Shown here: positions 9,373-21,336 of the stretch, piece by piece
How positions within the stretch are numbered: the first letter of the stretch is position 1
Layout: every line of letters starts with the position of its first letter
Assembly: GCF_030253575.1 (NCBI RefSeq)
Contig: NC_080561.1
Span: 36,875,564 to 36,939,563 of the forward strand
Reading direction: 5' to 3'
DNA length: 64,000 bases
Origin: Rhododendron vialii
Lineage: Eukaryota > Streptophyta > Magnoliopsida > Ericales > Ericaceae
Made by a program: the position numbers and the translations under genes
The notes under the pieces: generated by a model
Told to the model about the DNA's origin: nothing
Database searches by the model: none
Seen by the model: the letters and a program-made list of their open reading frames with translations, nothing else

Positions 9373-12300
9373 TACTTTTTAGGGAAAATGACGGCTAATA
9401 ATGTGCTTTGATAATAAATACTGCTAAGGACATTTTTACCATTAACAAATGTTCTCAGCATATTCTTAGCGCGTATTAATTATCAAAATACGTCCTGGAT
9501 CATCATTTTCCCTGCTTTTTAAAGACTAGGCCTGATATAGAGACATATATTAAGTCTTCTTGGGCCTCTCTGGGTTAATGGTCAAGGTCTTGCTTTGGCC
9601 CATCGTTTCAACCAACCATGTTTTGCTTTTAAAATTCACTAAACATTCCATGATTCCATCAAATTTTTTTTTCCAAAACGATAACAGATATTATTATTAA
9701 TCTCAATCAAAATACATCAGATAGAAGACTCGTCTCTAGATAAGGAACCAAGCAACCACGACGGTTGTGTTCTGTTTAGAGCACTTCGATGATGGAAATT
9801 GTTAATATTCCAACGTTGATCAAGAATTCAATGATGCAAAAAAATCATTAATCTGATGCCAATAAGAATTGATCACTACATATTTTTATCTTAAAATAAA
9901 TGAGTTTCGACCTACTAAGAGGATTCAATTCTGTCATGATAAATAAAATCTGAAAGATAAATAATTCTAATTATCGAAGTCTGACATGTTATTGCGTCTA
10001 CTAAAATCTCAGGACAAATGACTCATAACATCTTAATCCATCTCTGTATCTCTATTTGAGAGTGTGGATGTAGCATATTGATGAGAGATTTTGTAATTTA
10101 TTTCATCTTTTCTTCAATTTTTTGTACTTTATGAGAAAATATTAGGGGGATCCATTATCCTTTTAAGATATTTTGGAAATCCAACATTATTTTGGGTCTT
10201 CAAAAATAGAGATCCAAAAGTAAATTTAGAGAAATCTCTAAAAAAGACTATGGGTCCCTTCAAAATTCTCCCATAAAGTACAAAAGTTGAATAAAATAGA
10301 AAATAAATTACAAAATCTCCTATTAATATGTTCCATCCACACTCTAAAAAAGTGATATAGAGGTGGGTTGAAGATGTTGTCACAAACCATGTTATTAGGT
10401 ATATATACATATCTAATTCAAGACGGTCCCCTACCATTTGTCATTTGCCTTGTTCTCACCCATAACTTCACGAAACCATCAACCTTTGTCTGGGTGATTG
10501 AATTCTGGGACTTAGGAATTTGCTTCATTCTAAAGGTTTCTAAGTTTGAAACTTCTCGGATGTTACCAAGTATCAACTCTTGTGAAACCAGTCTATACGG
10601 CGCTTTCGTTTTGGATTTAATTGGGGTGAAAGGGCACTAGGGCAGTGAAATGGATTTTTCAAGATAGTCGAAATACACGCAGGCTAACCTGAACACTCGA
10701 TTGATAAAAAAAACAAAACTTTGTGCAATAATAGAAACTTTGTGCAATAATAGTAGTACTAGAAAACAACTCCATGAAAAACAAATTAAACGGAAAACTC
10801 CAAAGAAGCAAAGCCTCCGGAGTCGGCAACGTCCCTCTCAAGTCCTTTCTGCTTTCTTTTCGTTAACGTTTGGCTTCATCATGATAAAAAAAAAAAAAAA
10901 CCCTTAGAAATTCAACCCGCCCGCCCTGACCTTGTCCGGGCTGTTTTTTGATACTCCAGCACTTTGGAGTATATGTTTTGGCTATCGAGTTGGGGTCGGG
11001 GGAGAATTTAAGAAAACCAATTGTGTTTGGTTCTGGTAGAAATTATCTCGCCTCGATACCCGTCCCGAAAATAATTTTTGAAAAAAAATGTTTGGGAAGA
11101 ATTCTCTCAAACAAGCAAATCATTTACTGATTTACGACGACACCCGCAAGTTTAGTGGTGGAGCTTTGCCACGTGTGCACCATGTGTCACGAGCTGAAAG
11201 CGTCAATTGCCCACACAACCAACGTACGTAGGCCGTCAGGCTTCCCAATATCGTCTGGGTTTTTTTTTTTTTTTTTCCTTAATTTTTCCTCCATTTTTTT
11301 CCATTTTGTGTATGTTACAAGATGGGAAATTTAAATTCCCCAAAAATTGATTTTGACACTCAATTTTTTTTTTCCTGTTTCTCTATTTGAAATTACAATA
11401 ATATTCTTTAAAGTGGATGAACACTAACAAAATAAAAGATAATTTGATAATTTTACATAAGATAGAGATAAAAAGTAGAGTGTCAATAACTAAATGTAGA
11501 GTGCCAAAATCACTTTCCAATTTAAATTCCCAGGAAATTTAGTATAAGAAGAAACAGCCGAATTCTTGAAAGAGTACTCATGCTCGTCAGTGTTCTTGGA
11601 ATAGAGTACTTAATTATTCAACGTGTTTTTTTTTGTTAACTTATATTGTCATTAAAGCACCACACAATAAAAGATCACGAGGGACTAGCCCTGAGACCCT
11701 GTTCCAGAACATCTTCTTAAAAAATAAATACTTATTTCACATTTTCAAACTAAAAAATAATATAAATAAAAAATAAATTTTTAATTTTTTTTGGCACTGT
11801 ATTAAAGATCTCAATGAGATCTGTCAAACAACATCCATATTAATATGAAAATTATTTGCGTAAGCACGAGATTTTTGAGTTTGAAATTGCTTTCTTAAAA
11901 AATAAATACTTATTTCCCTTTCGGAGATACAAGAATCTAACACATACAAACTTCAAACCGAAGAAAAAAAACAAAATCCCCAAAACAATAAGGAAAATTC
12001 TAAAATCAGCCTAATGGGCTGACAATAGTAAGTGTGTGAATGTGTATTAAAGAGTATAAAAAGAACACAGAAATATGTGTTTTCCTTGTCTTCTAGTGTG
12101 CTTATCGTCAGCCCAGTGAGCTGACAATAGCAAGACCAAAATAATAATACATTCATGAATTAATGTCATCTATGATAAGCAGCTAGCCTTTTTAACGAAG
12201 AGAAAAATCTCTATACTGACGCTGAAGAATTCTAAACTGTTCCTCTCCCTCCACAACCAGCACTAAATGGGATTTGGAAATCCTGTAGTGCAAGACCCTG

Positions 12301-13166
12301 CAAGGCACCCTGTAGGGCGCACAAAAACCATCGAATTTTGACAATAAATGGTTGTGATATGATATTTAATTATGACCAGTAAGGATCATTTATTACCGAT
12401 CGTAATTAATTTTTAATGTAGATCGTTAATTGATGAGATTGACCGCTGTGTGCCTAGATGGCAGCGGCCGAAGACAGCCCGAAAACAGAAAGCATCGATA
12501 TAGAGATACCACCCCAAAATTGTTGAGCACAAGCACAATAGAACCACACATGCCTTGTTTTAGTGATAGAATCTTCACATGCCTTGTTTTAGTGATAGAA
12601 AATCTTCGGGATGAGAAAACGTCGTGTTGCAAAAGGTGCAGTATTCATAGTACATAGTTTTGCCTGGCGATGAGTTTTGAGAATGAGACGCAACAAGGTC
12701 CGTTGATTGAGTGGGCAAATGGCATAATACGATTTGCCGTCGGCGTCGAGTCATTCATATTGAGTGGGTAAACTGCTCTTTTAAGAATAGAGCAATCATA
12801 TTTTCCCGTGATACTCACATCACATCACATAACAATAAAGGCTCCGTTCTGATAAAAGAAATGAGTACTTATTTGAAACTTAGTTTGTGAGTTAAAGGTG
12901 ATGTATTATGAGAAAATGACATGTCTCGTAAATCTAAAAAGAAGTACTTAAAAAAATAAGAAATTTGGCGTAACGGAATCGGAAGTACCCTACGCACTTG
13001 CATCAGCATGCTCATATAATTAATACACCATAATTTCCTGGATTAACATTAATGATACACACATACAAAAATAGGAATAACTTATCAGTTAAAACCCCAT
13101 CTAAAATAATATTACTAATAACTTGCCATAAAATAGAAAGAAAAAACTACCCTTTAGCCTAATTTA
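9373..13166. other. No gene seen; duplicated intergenic sequence
   Basis: Collinear with copies 1 and 3. Contains a decayed Tourist-like remnant (about 11695-11935, with aaaaataaatacttattt near both ends), a short element with two direct copies of a gctgacaatag motif (12007-12130), and a 31-bp tandem duplication (12545-12600, atgccttgttttagtgatag). Open frames here are not conserved among copies. Confidence 0.5.
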
Positions 13167-13405
13167 GGCCCCGTTTCGGAAACGGAAATAAGTACTTATT
13201 TTTTAAGAAGACAATTTTAAGTTTAAAAATCATGTATTTACGTAAATAATTTTCTTATCAATATGGATCTTGTTTGATAGATCTCATTGAGATCTTTTAT
13301 ACGGTGAAAAAAAAATTAAAAAATCATTTTTCATTTATATTATTTTTGAGTTTGAAAATGTGAAATAAGTACTTATTTTTTAAGAAGGTGTTCTGGAACG
13401 GAGCC
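13167..13405. mobile_element. Tourist-like MITE, TTA target duplication, private to copy 2
   Basis: Ends GGCCCCGTTTCGGAAAC and GTGTTCTGGAACGGAGCC form inverted repeats. TTA flanks at 13164-13166 and 13406-13408. The empty site is intact in copy 3 (about 31547, taatttagagatctc) and copy 1 (about 4712, ctttagagatctc). Same family as 15243-15593, 24885-25554 and 58833-59593. Confidence 0.85.
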
Positions 13406-13923
13406 TTAGAGATCTCCAATCTTAGCTTTTTTTGAAAGGTCCAATCTTAGCTTCAAGTGTGGGAATGTCGATTTTTTTTTTAAAAACTTTTGTGACAATT
13501 TGATATGTTAGAATTTGACATATTTAAAATACCAACTCAAATCAATACAAGAAAGTCCTTACACGTTTTCATATTAATTTTAAAACGAGAGTGAAGACGT
13601 CAAATGACATTTAAAGAATTGACATCTCGATTGGATTTGGCTCAAACACCAATTCATATACTCCACCTGGCATGCCATGCCCAATTTGGAACAGAGGCCC
13701 AGTAGTGCAGCTAGCGTAAGGTGTGATCCAAGTAGTCCATTTATAATTAACAATCCAAATTTCTATAGATCATTTGGAGCGATCTATATATTGTCGAGAT
13801 AAAATCTACTCCAATCATTGATATAGCTTAGATGGAAGGCTCAGATCGTGCTCTACATCGCTGTCGTGCTGTAGGACCACGAGTGCAAAACAAGCCAATC
13901 AAATCCCCAATTACAGGTGGGAA

Positions 13924-16900
13924 CTAGTTGCGGTCGTGGGTATCTTTTCGGGAAGAATCCAACAGCATCTTGTGAATTCTTTGCGTCGTCTCCATCTCAC
14001 TCTCTCTCTCCTCTTTGTCTCTTGCGTACGCCTGGAAGAACTCCTTGTTCTCTTTCTCTAGCTCTTTCCACACTGTACGCATAGCAAACACATGCACACC
14101 AGTGGCGTAGCCAGCAATTTATATAAGTGGGGGCATTTTTTAAACATATTTCAACCAAAAAATTGCTTACTTAGCAACGTTAAAACGTTTGTGCTAAGAA
14201 TTAAAAAACCTAACATATTTATTAATATAGTAAACTCTATAGAATATAAAAACAATCGAATTGCTTGAATTGTCTCAATGTATCAAGTCTAAGAGCAATT
14301 CACTATACAATATTTAGCAATATTGCTCCCATTGTTAATAAGTGCTAAAGTATAAAACATATAGCCCATGGTTTAGGCATTTTTGAATTTGGACATTATG
14401 CATTAGAGAGTTCTAATTAGTAAGTGACTGCTATTTTTCACATTAGACATCTCATTTCGCCAGTGTAACGACAATATTCAAAAATGTGAAACAAAAAATT
14501 AAGAATGAAATGATATTCGACATGTCATAGAAAGATTAAAAGTATATTTATGAAACATAGTTAATTAGACAAAATACAAAATATACATTTTAAAATCTTA
14601 AATTTAAAAAAAAAATTTGAGGGGAGGCGCGTGCCCCCACTCGTCCCATGCTCCCTCCGCCATTGCACACATTAGAGCACATAATTAACAAAGTCCACTA
14701 TAGCCTTTACTGGCCATAAGCCTAAGTCACGAGAAATTTTTGCACGGTTCGGATCACCGACGGATACTGCCACATGGGACCCGCTCGGCACTCAAAACCT
14801 TCTCATAAGTCGCTGATCATATTTGTTAAACTACATTTACTCTTGATCAATACAGAAGCAGGTGTGTCACCCACGTGAACGCGTGACGGAGAAGGAACTG
14901 GAAAAATACTACGTGGCGATAGTACTCTAAAGAGCACTTAGCAATTATGCAAATTTATGGGTGAAAATGATAAAGCGGAGTTAAAATGCATAAATTGTCT
15001 TGAATACCCCACTGTCCTCTTAGGGAGTGTTTCCGGTAGGTCGTAGTGATAAATTTGTAGATTTTTATTTATGGTTGACAAGTTGATGGGTTTGTGAGTA
15101 GAGTTACTGCAGCAAAAAAAACAACTTTTTTTGTTAATAGAAAAGAAAAGGTAAAATTTTGAAACTTTTTTGTTAGTGAAAATGAAATGGTAAAATGCGT
15201 TAAATTTTTAGTATTTTTTTTGTTAGTGGAAACACCCCCTTAGGCTCCGTTCCAAAAACTTTCTTAAAAAATAAGTACTTATTTTGGAACTTCTCAAAGA
15301 AAAATAAGAAGGGTTGTTCCAGAAAACTCAAATAAGCAGCTTATTTCACATTTTCAAACTCAAAAATAACGTAAATGAAAAATAATTTTTCAATTTTTTT
15401 TGCACCGTATTAAAAATCTCAATGAGATCTATCAAATAAGATCCATATTGATAGGAAAATTATTTGCATAAATACATGATTTTTGAGCTTAAAGTTGCCT
15501 TAACCAAAAAATAAGTACTTACTTCTTATTTTGTGGAACAAACCTTATTATTGAACAAAAAATAAGAACTTATTCAAGTTCTGGAACGGGGCCTTAGTAA
15601 CATGTGGAATAGCATGTTTTCCAAACCAATCAAACCAAACCGAGTCTTATTACATTATTATTGTCTCGATATGAGTTCTGTAGAGTGCATTGTACTATAT
15701 GATAACAAAAAAAGACTTGGGTTCTAGGACACCCTAACATTACTCATATTTATAATCAGATTCACGCAATAAATATAAGGTAGCTAGCATGTGCACCAGG
15801 GTCGGCATTTATTTGGTTCTAGGTAAAGTAGAGAGCAAAAGTGAACAATGACAGCAGCACCAGAATAGGTAAACAGGTAGGCAAAACTAATTTCGCTACT
15901 GCATTTGGTTCGGTATTTCAAGCGAAGATCTGTTGCACATGCACTGTTCATGAGCTAGTTTACCTACTTATTGGTGTACATGCTTTTACAACCCTCTTCC
16001 CTTATTTGGGCTTGAAATCGGTTGTGTGACAGATAAAATTCGAACACATATATATATATACACACACATACAGTCATTTTCAAATGAGGAAAAATAAGGA
16101 CCTCCCCATTTCTCCCATTTTTCAATTGAATTTCGATGATCCGAGCCGCTTAATGTGTACAGAACGTGATTTTAATGATACGTGCGCGAAATCGGCAAAA
16201 AAAATGACCTGGAAGGGTTTTATCCAAGCAGTTTTTGTTTGAACCGTTAGATAAAAAATAAACAAAAACTGCTCGGATGAGCTCTTCCCGGTCATTTTTT
16301 TTGCTGATTTCTCGCAAATACTCTTAAAATCACGTCCTGAACACATTGAGTGGCTCAAATCATCGAAATTCGATCGGAAAAGAGAGGTCCGCATTTTATT
16401 AAGTTAAGGTAATCCTTACAGGAAGTGGACTGTGTGTATATATATCTGAGGACTACTCTGCCCCGCTATATACTCCCTCCGTCCTAATTTAATATTAGTC
16501 CTTAGCTCATTCAATTTCAACTAGATAAAAAATGAGTTATATCTTTAAATAGGTAATGAATTTTGTATCCAATATGAATCTTATTTGATAGATCTCAATT
16601 AGTTCTACAAGACAATATTTTTAAAATTACATAAAACATTATAAATTACTACAAGATTTTAATCGTTTGAAAAATGGCACGAACTCCAAATAATGACTAT
16701 TAAATCCGGACGGATGGAGTATAAATTAAGGAATATAGCTAATCTTTTGAGACTTCCAAAAAAGGAAAGAGAATCAAGAATTTGGAACAGAAGAAGTATT
16801 AAATTGGGACGGACGGAATATATGAGAAGGGTCGTCATGTGTGTCTAAAAGATGTGGAATTTTTTTAAATTTTTTTTAAGGTAATGAAAGATATGGATGT

Positions 16901-17418
16901 TACATATTGACTATGAGAGACAAATGTGGGGGTGTGAAGCCAATTCTTGCTCAAACAAAGAGTCAACCAACCTGTGGAAGTAATAACTGGCATGATATTA
17001 GCATGTTTGGAGAGAGCATCCATGCACTCTTCTCTGCTCATGTTGAATAATATGCACTCTTCTATAAGGTGATGCACCTGCACCATATACAATCACACCC
17101 CCCCTGATCACTAAAACAGCCATCAAAAATAACGAAAAAACCCCCATAACAATGACTGATCAGATCAGCTCGATCTAGTCCAAGCAGTCATGAAAGGAGG
17201 CCTTAAGTGTCTATAGGGGAGGGTTTTGGGTTCGAGTTAATAGAAATGACATGGATCAATTGCGGTCATGGTCATAACTTATTAACCAATAACACCCCGA
17301 CATGACACTAGACAAAAAAAAAACTAGAAACATAAAAGTTACCGGCTGATAAAAAAAGCGAAGAACAAAAACAGATGTAAGTTACCAAGCGGATATATGA
17401 AGCAGAAGATTCTCCCAT
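13924..17418 (-). CDS. Plant protein 1589 family (PF09713) small protein, copy 2
   Basis: Exons on the minus strand are 17386-17418, 16972-17077 and 13924-14072, encoding 95 residues ending ...KDTHDRN and TAG. Introns are 17078-17385 and 14073-16971, with GT-AG borders. Compared with copy 1, the N-terminus reads ASYIRL instead of ASYIHL, the core starts VHHLIEEC (Q13H), and the tail has several conservative changes (AYARDKEERE, IHKMLLDSS). The core from LIEEC to VITST is unchanged. It sits downstream of a conserved block with two G-box motifs (18344-18640). A hAT-like MITE has inserted only 26 bp upstream of the intron 2 acceptor, which may displace the branch point, so splicing of this copy deserves doubt even though the reading frame is intact. 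Confidence 0.85.
14100..14665. mobile_element. hAT-like non-autonomous element next to the intron 2 acceptor of copy 2
   Basis: Ends CAGTGGCGTAGCCAGCA and GCTCCCTCCGCCATTG are inverted relatives (CARTGGCG). The CAGTGGCG-type end is common in plant hAT MITEs. Flanks are cacac on each side, and copy 1 (5371-5390) shows the uninterrupted site. The insert lies 26 bp upstream of the acceptor AG (14073-14074, minus strand). Confidence 0.65.
15023..15239. mobile_element. Tourist-like MITE, second family (GGGAGTGTTTCC ends)
   Basis: Starts GGGAGTGTTTCC and ends GGAAACACCCCC, with TTA at 15020-15022 and 15240-15242. The site is uninterrupted in copy 1 (about 7246-7256). Its right target TTA is shared with the next MITE, so the two inserted side by side. 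Confidence 0.75.
15243..15593. mobile_element. Tourist-like MITE (GGCTCCGTTCC family)
   Basis: 351 bp, starts GGCTCCGTTCCAAAAAC, ends GTTCTGGAACGGGGCC, with TTA flanks at 15240-15242 and 15594-15596. Carries the family's inner blocks (aaaataagtacttatttt, aaaagatctcaatgagat-like centre). It lacks the GC-rich palindrome seen in the two long copies. Confidence 0.85.
16473..16719. mobile_element. Stowaway MITE, full-length ancestral copy
   Basis: Ends ctccctccgtcctaattta and taaatccggacggatggag with TA at 16471-16472 and 16720-16721. Degraded versions occupy the same intron position in copies 1 (7958-8049) and 3 (33210-33403). The insertion therefore predates the triplication. Confidence 0.85.
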
Positions 17419-17494
17419 GTTGTCTCTCTGACAATACGAACTCCGGAAATGTCTCTATATCTTGGTTTTAGAATTGGTAAAGAAGATCAAGAGG

Positions 17495-17496
<2 letters not shown>

Positions 17497-17535
<39 letters not shown>

Positions 17536-17571
17536 AAAGAAAAGGGCAGATCATGAGAGAGAGAGAGAGAG
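17497..17571. repeat. (GA)n microsatellite, presumed 5' leader of PF09713 copy 2
   Basis: Two GA runs (about 17497-17531 and 17556-17571) are separated by a short duplication of aagggcagatcatgagag. Position relative to the start codon matches copies 1 and 3. Confidence 0.85.
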
Positions 17572-18343
17572 GGGGCAGATCGTGAGAGGAAACAACTAGT
17601 ACAACAAAAAGCAAAGGGCTCATGTATAATACAAGTAATATATATGACTATGTTTGAAGATGGGTAGGTCGAGATATATGAGGGAGGGTGCAGGGTGCTC
17701 CTCTCCGGTCTTAAAAGTGGGACTGTTGAGTTTTGACTTCTTATTTATTGTAGTTTTATTTTGATATTCAAAACCGTTTAATGTTTAAAATTTGTCTAGA
17801 ATTTTAATCTTGTCAAAAATTACTTTGATCGGCTCTCGAGTAAAAAATGATTGATTCACATTACAGTCAAATAAATGTGTTCCAATGTATGTAGTATATG
17901 CAGTATGTGTTCGACTTTTTGAATATGTATGGCCTAAAATCACATTGATTGATCTTCGGTCAATGTAGTATTTGACATGATTAGTAGTGTTTTGCTAAGA
18001 GTTCTTTATAAATAAATATTTATTTGATTTTTTTTTATCTCTTTAAGATCTATTAAATAAGATTCATATTGTACAAAAAAATTATTTCAGTAAAACCATT
18101 ATTTTGAAGTTTTTTAAATATTACAAATAAGTACTTATTTTTTTAGAACCTCTAACAGAACAAGAAGTGTGTTTTACTAATTAATTTTTTAAATTAAATG
18201 TAATATATTATAAAAAAATAACTTATTCTGTAAAACGAAAAAAAAGTACTTAAAACAATTGTGCACTTTACCACCTCGAAGAGCAGTGGCTCTCTTGTTT
18301 TGCACGCCTACAGAGAGACCTTAGCGGAGCGGAACGGGGCCTA
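17572..18343. other. Upstream region of PF09713 copy 2, no gene seen
   Basis: Matches 34300-34924 of copy 3 and includes an old element remnant with aagtacttattttt blocks (about 18005-18300). No conserved reading frame. Confidence 0.45.
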
Positions 18344-18640
18344 AACGATTGGACCGGACTAGGTTTTTTATCCAACCGGAGAGGATCCTTCCATTATTAA
18401 ACGTACGATAATTTAGTACTATGTTAGTAGTACTTAAAAAATATTGTACTAAATAAAAGGGGCGGTGATGAGGTGATGTGCGGGTCCCAAATCCCACGTG
18501 GGAGAATGAATCTGATTGGTCAGAATGGGATGAGAAGAGGATTTTCAAATCAGATGCCGTTCCTTGGTGGAACGTGGCCCCTGCGCCACCCTCCACGTGA
18601 CACTGTCTACCTCTTATAGTTATATAATCCTTCAAAATTA
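18344..18640. promoter_or_regulatory. Conserved upstream block with two G-box motifs (copy 2)
   Basis: About 300 bp well conserved with 34925-35215 in copy 3, although neither copy shows a shared open frame. It holds palindromic cccacgtggg (CACGTG at 18495-18500), an inverted CCAAT (attgg, 18515-18519) and a second CACGTG at 18594-18599. It lies about 0.9-1.2 kb upstream of the copy 2 start. Regulatory action is inferred. It could equally be a promoter for an unrecognised plus-strand transcript. Confidence 0.45.
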
Positions 18641-18892
18641 ACGTGCAACCAACGTGCAATTCGATCAACGTGATTTTTGAGTGTGATTAATGTTTTCGAT
18701 GAGTTTTAAAATGTGAACGATTTTGATCATAATTTTGGATCCGAAAAAGGCTCGCAAATGGTCCAAAACTGGACCGGGCCTGGTCGAAAGAAAACTTAAC
18801 AGGACCCCTTGCCCGAAATTAACATTGGCTCTCGTTCTCAATTTTTCCTCTGTGCTCGAGCAGTCAATGCGTGCACTTGCGAATTGGAGTTG

Positions 18893-18992
18893 CATTAGGT
18901 GGTTTGTAAAGACGATTTCCACCTCACGCGTGAGCAGGTACGAATTTTAGTTGCTTTTAGGTTGTTTGGAAAAGACGATTTCCATCTCATGC
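18893..18992. repeat. Imperfect tandem repeat, about 62-bp period
   Basis: The units around taggtggtttgtaaagacga and taggttgtttggaaaagacg are followed by tttccacctcacgc and tttccatctcatgc. Copy 3 (35650-35715) has a related duplicated motif. No coding role is evident. Confidence 0.6.
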
Positions 18993-19172
18993 TATCGCTC
19001 TCGCTCGCGCAAGTGACTTGGCTCCGTCACTCCACTATTGTCCAACAATTGTTTCTCGTTTTTTGCATGTTTGGGCTGGACCATCCTCCCCAAGAAAAGG
19101 CACAACAGGATGCAAATATGAGCCCCACTATCCTACTAAGCAAATGGAGCCCCCAAAAGGATACAAATATGA

Positions 19173-19373
19173 GCCCACGGGTACCATGTGATATCTGTTT
19201 GGGGTATTTGGGCCATCAATTTTGATTTTGGACAGTTCGGATTTGAAGAGAGAAAGAGGAATGGGTGAGAGGAGAGAGAATGTTTCAATTTGAACCGTCC
19301 AAAAATACATTGGACGGCTCGAAAGTGCCGAGCGGACACCACATGGATTATACCGGGCACTGAAAAATTTCTT
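19173..19373. mobile_element. Small foldback MITE (gagcggtaccacgtgg-type arms)
   Basis: Inverted arms include ttggacagttcggatttgaa versus atttgaaccgtccaaaaa and cccacgggtaccatgtgat versus gccgagcggacaccacatgg. Similar elements are at 33015-33213 and, reduced, at 14733-14812. No clear target duplication. A long open frame on the minus strand here just reflects the stem. Confidence 0.45.
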
Positions 19374-20366
19374 GTAACCAACGGCCAGTAGAACTGCCGT
19401 GACGTCTCGGGCCTCCGTCCTTTTCTTGTCCCTTCGGCTTTCCACTTTGACCGCTGTGTTTGAAATTTGGGGTGGGGAAGAAAAAGGAAATGGCAGAGGA
19501 GAATGATTTTTGCACTTTCCAAATCTTAACAGCACTTCAAAGGATAGTGCAAAAATCAATACCCAAATTGATGACTCTTTTGACAAATGGAGTGGAGTGC
19601 AGTTGATACCTTTGTATTCTTATGTGCATGGACATGGTTCGATTCCCGCAAGCAACAATCTCCCTCTCCAAATTCCTTAAGATATAGTAAATTAGGATTA
19701 ACGAATGGAAAAAAAAAAAACATTCGTTGACTTCTAGGAAGTGGGAGTCCAGTTAGCAATTTAAGAAGTGCGAAAATCACTCACAAATGAAAACAATAGG
19801 GAAGATTGAAAAGGTACAGAAAGTAATGGCAATGGTAATGGTAATGGTGGCGGTGGAGTCGACAACGATAGTAGTGGTTGTGTGGCAGTGTCTCATCGGT
19901 AGTTAAAAGAATTACCACTACCACTACCAATGTGATACTGCCAATAGTTTTTAACTACCAATGAGATACTGCCACATAGGTATGCTGTTGTACGCTTCGC
20001 ACTCCTCTCACATTTTTACAACCTTCTTATTTGGAGAAAGTTTTACTAAAACACAATAATAATTTGCACAAAATTGCGACTTGTGTTATTGAGAAATTCA
20101 AATATAGCAATTCGAAAATGAAACTTGTGTTATTAATTAATTTATTTATCAGACTTGTGGTATTGAGAAATTCAAAAAATAGCAATTCACCGGATCGCCA
20201 ATGAAGCAGTGCCATATAGGACTTTTTGTCAAGCTGGACGCATTCCTTTTCTCCTCATCATAGGTTGCTTTCGTATGAGTTTGAATAAGGAGTGAAGTAG
20301 TGTTTGGGATGATTTTTACTCAAATTTGAGTAAAGAGTGGAGATGCTTTGAGAATGTGTTTCTGTC
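19374..20366. other. No gene seen; end of duplication copy 2
   Basis: Collinear with 35870-36770. Contains short inverted blocks (tggcagtgtctcatcggtag versus taccaatgagatactgccac, 19889-19974) and a direct duplication of ttgtgttattgagaaattca (20080 and 20153 regions), also seen in copy 3. Confidence 0.5.
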
Positions 20367-20772
20367 CGGGAGGCGGGGTTCTGCCACCGCCCATTGTAGA
20401 CCCTACTGAGCATTCACTTCAGTAATCTGAACCGTTTGTCTTGTAGGGCTTGCAAATTAATATGTCCACGCAAAAAAAAAAAGAAGTGGTTTGATTGGAT
20501 GTAAATAGCTATATCAAAAGTTAAATCGTGGTTTATAAAACGGACAGTCTAATTCTGTCACTAGTTTTTTAAGTTGAACTCTTCATGACCGTCTATTTTA
20601 TAAATCAAAATTTAATTTTTGATATACTAATTGATATCCGATCAAACTAATTTTTTTACGTGGAAATATAACTTTGCGGGCCCTACAAAATAAACGGTTC
20701 AAATTACTAGAGTGAACGCTCGGTATGGCCAACGATGGGTGGCGGAAACCATGGGGTTTCCACCTCATCCGG
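20367..20772. mobile_element. Foldback MITE, about 400 bp
   Basis: Long inverted arms: aatctgaaccgtttgtcttg (20422-20441) against acaaaataaacggttcaaat (20685-20704), and ggcggggttctgccaccgcc against ggtggcggaaaccatggggt. The centre carries matched arms around the aaaacggacagtc/gaccgtctatttt pair. No coding sequence. The superfamily is not assigned. Confidence 0.6.
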
Positions 20773-21336
20773 AAAGGATTTAATCTCTTGTTTGTATCTC
20801 CATATCAAAAATGGATGGAAGGCGTTCTCCCGCTCGTGCTCCAACAACTTCACAGCTACACATTCACGTGAAGCTCATGTATTTGATTCTGAGCCCACAT
20901 AAAAAAAGTAATGGTGGAAGTTATAGGGCAGCAAATAAACCGAGCTATTCGCAAGTCACTCTTGGCTCTACTGAGTAAGAGCTCGTACAAGCTCGGTTTG
21001 TGAAATAAAATGAACGAATTTGCCATGAGTCACCCCTTCATGGAGACACATCTTGAGAGAAGCTCCACCAGAAAGCTTTGTAGAGAAATGGACAACAGTT
21101 TATGTTCAAGGATATGCCACCACCAAGCTTTGATCATTTCCCCGATGGTGGCACCCTTGTGGTTTTATGTCACTTTTCGGGTTCAAACTTGGGTCTTGTC
21201 CAAATGAATACTTATTCAGTACTCCACTAGGAAAGAGAAGAGAACCAATATGATATTCCACGTCCGAATCTATATGGCATTCCCAAAATTACTAAAAGAA
21301 ATTAAGTCCAAGTGGCAGCGAACTTCGCGATCCACA
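20773..21336. other. Unique spacer between duplication copies 2 and 3, nothing recognised
   Basis: No similarity to the other copies, no conserved frame, no recognisable repeat ends. Confidence 0.4.

Larger units (their letters stand above)
9018..20280 (-). repeat. Segmental duplication, copy 2 (holds PF09713 gene copy 2)
   Basis: Collinear with copy 1 up to 17590. From 17590 to about 20280 it is collinear only with copy 3 (34310-36770); for example the block ending tgccataggact-like sequence at 20200-20270 is matched at 36705-36770. Its left end lacks the first roughly 830 bp of the unit. Confidence 0.85.

Noticed and set aside
17205..17245. gggttcgagtt motifs in intron 1 of the small genes (also 8610 and 33962) as tRNA or SINE B-boxes
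   Set aside because: A B-box-like motif is present, but no convincing A-box, cloverleaf, poly-A tail or target duplication could be found.
19128..19586. 152- and 128-codon overlapping minus-strand frames
   Set aside because: They overlap a foldback MITE, lack domain similarity and are not preserved in the paralogous region of copy 3.
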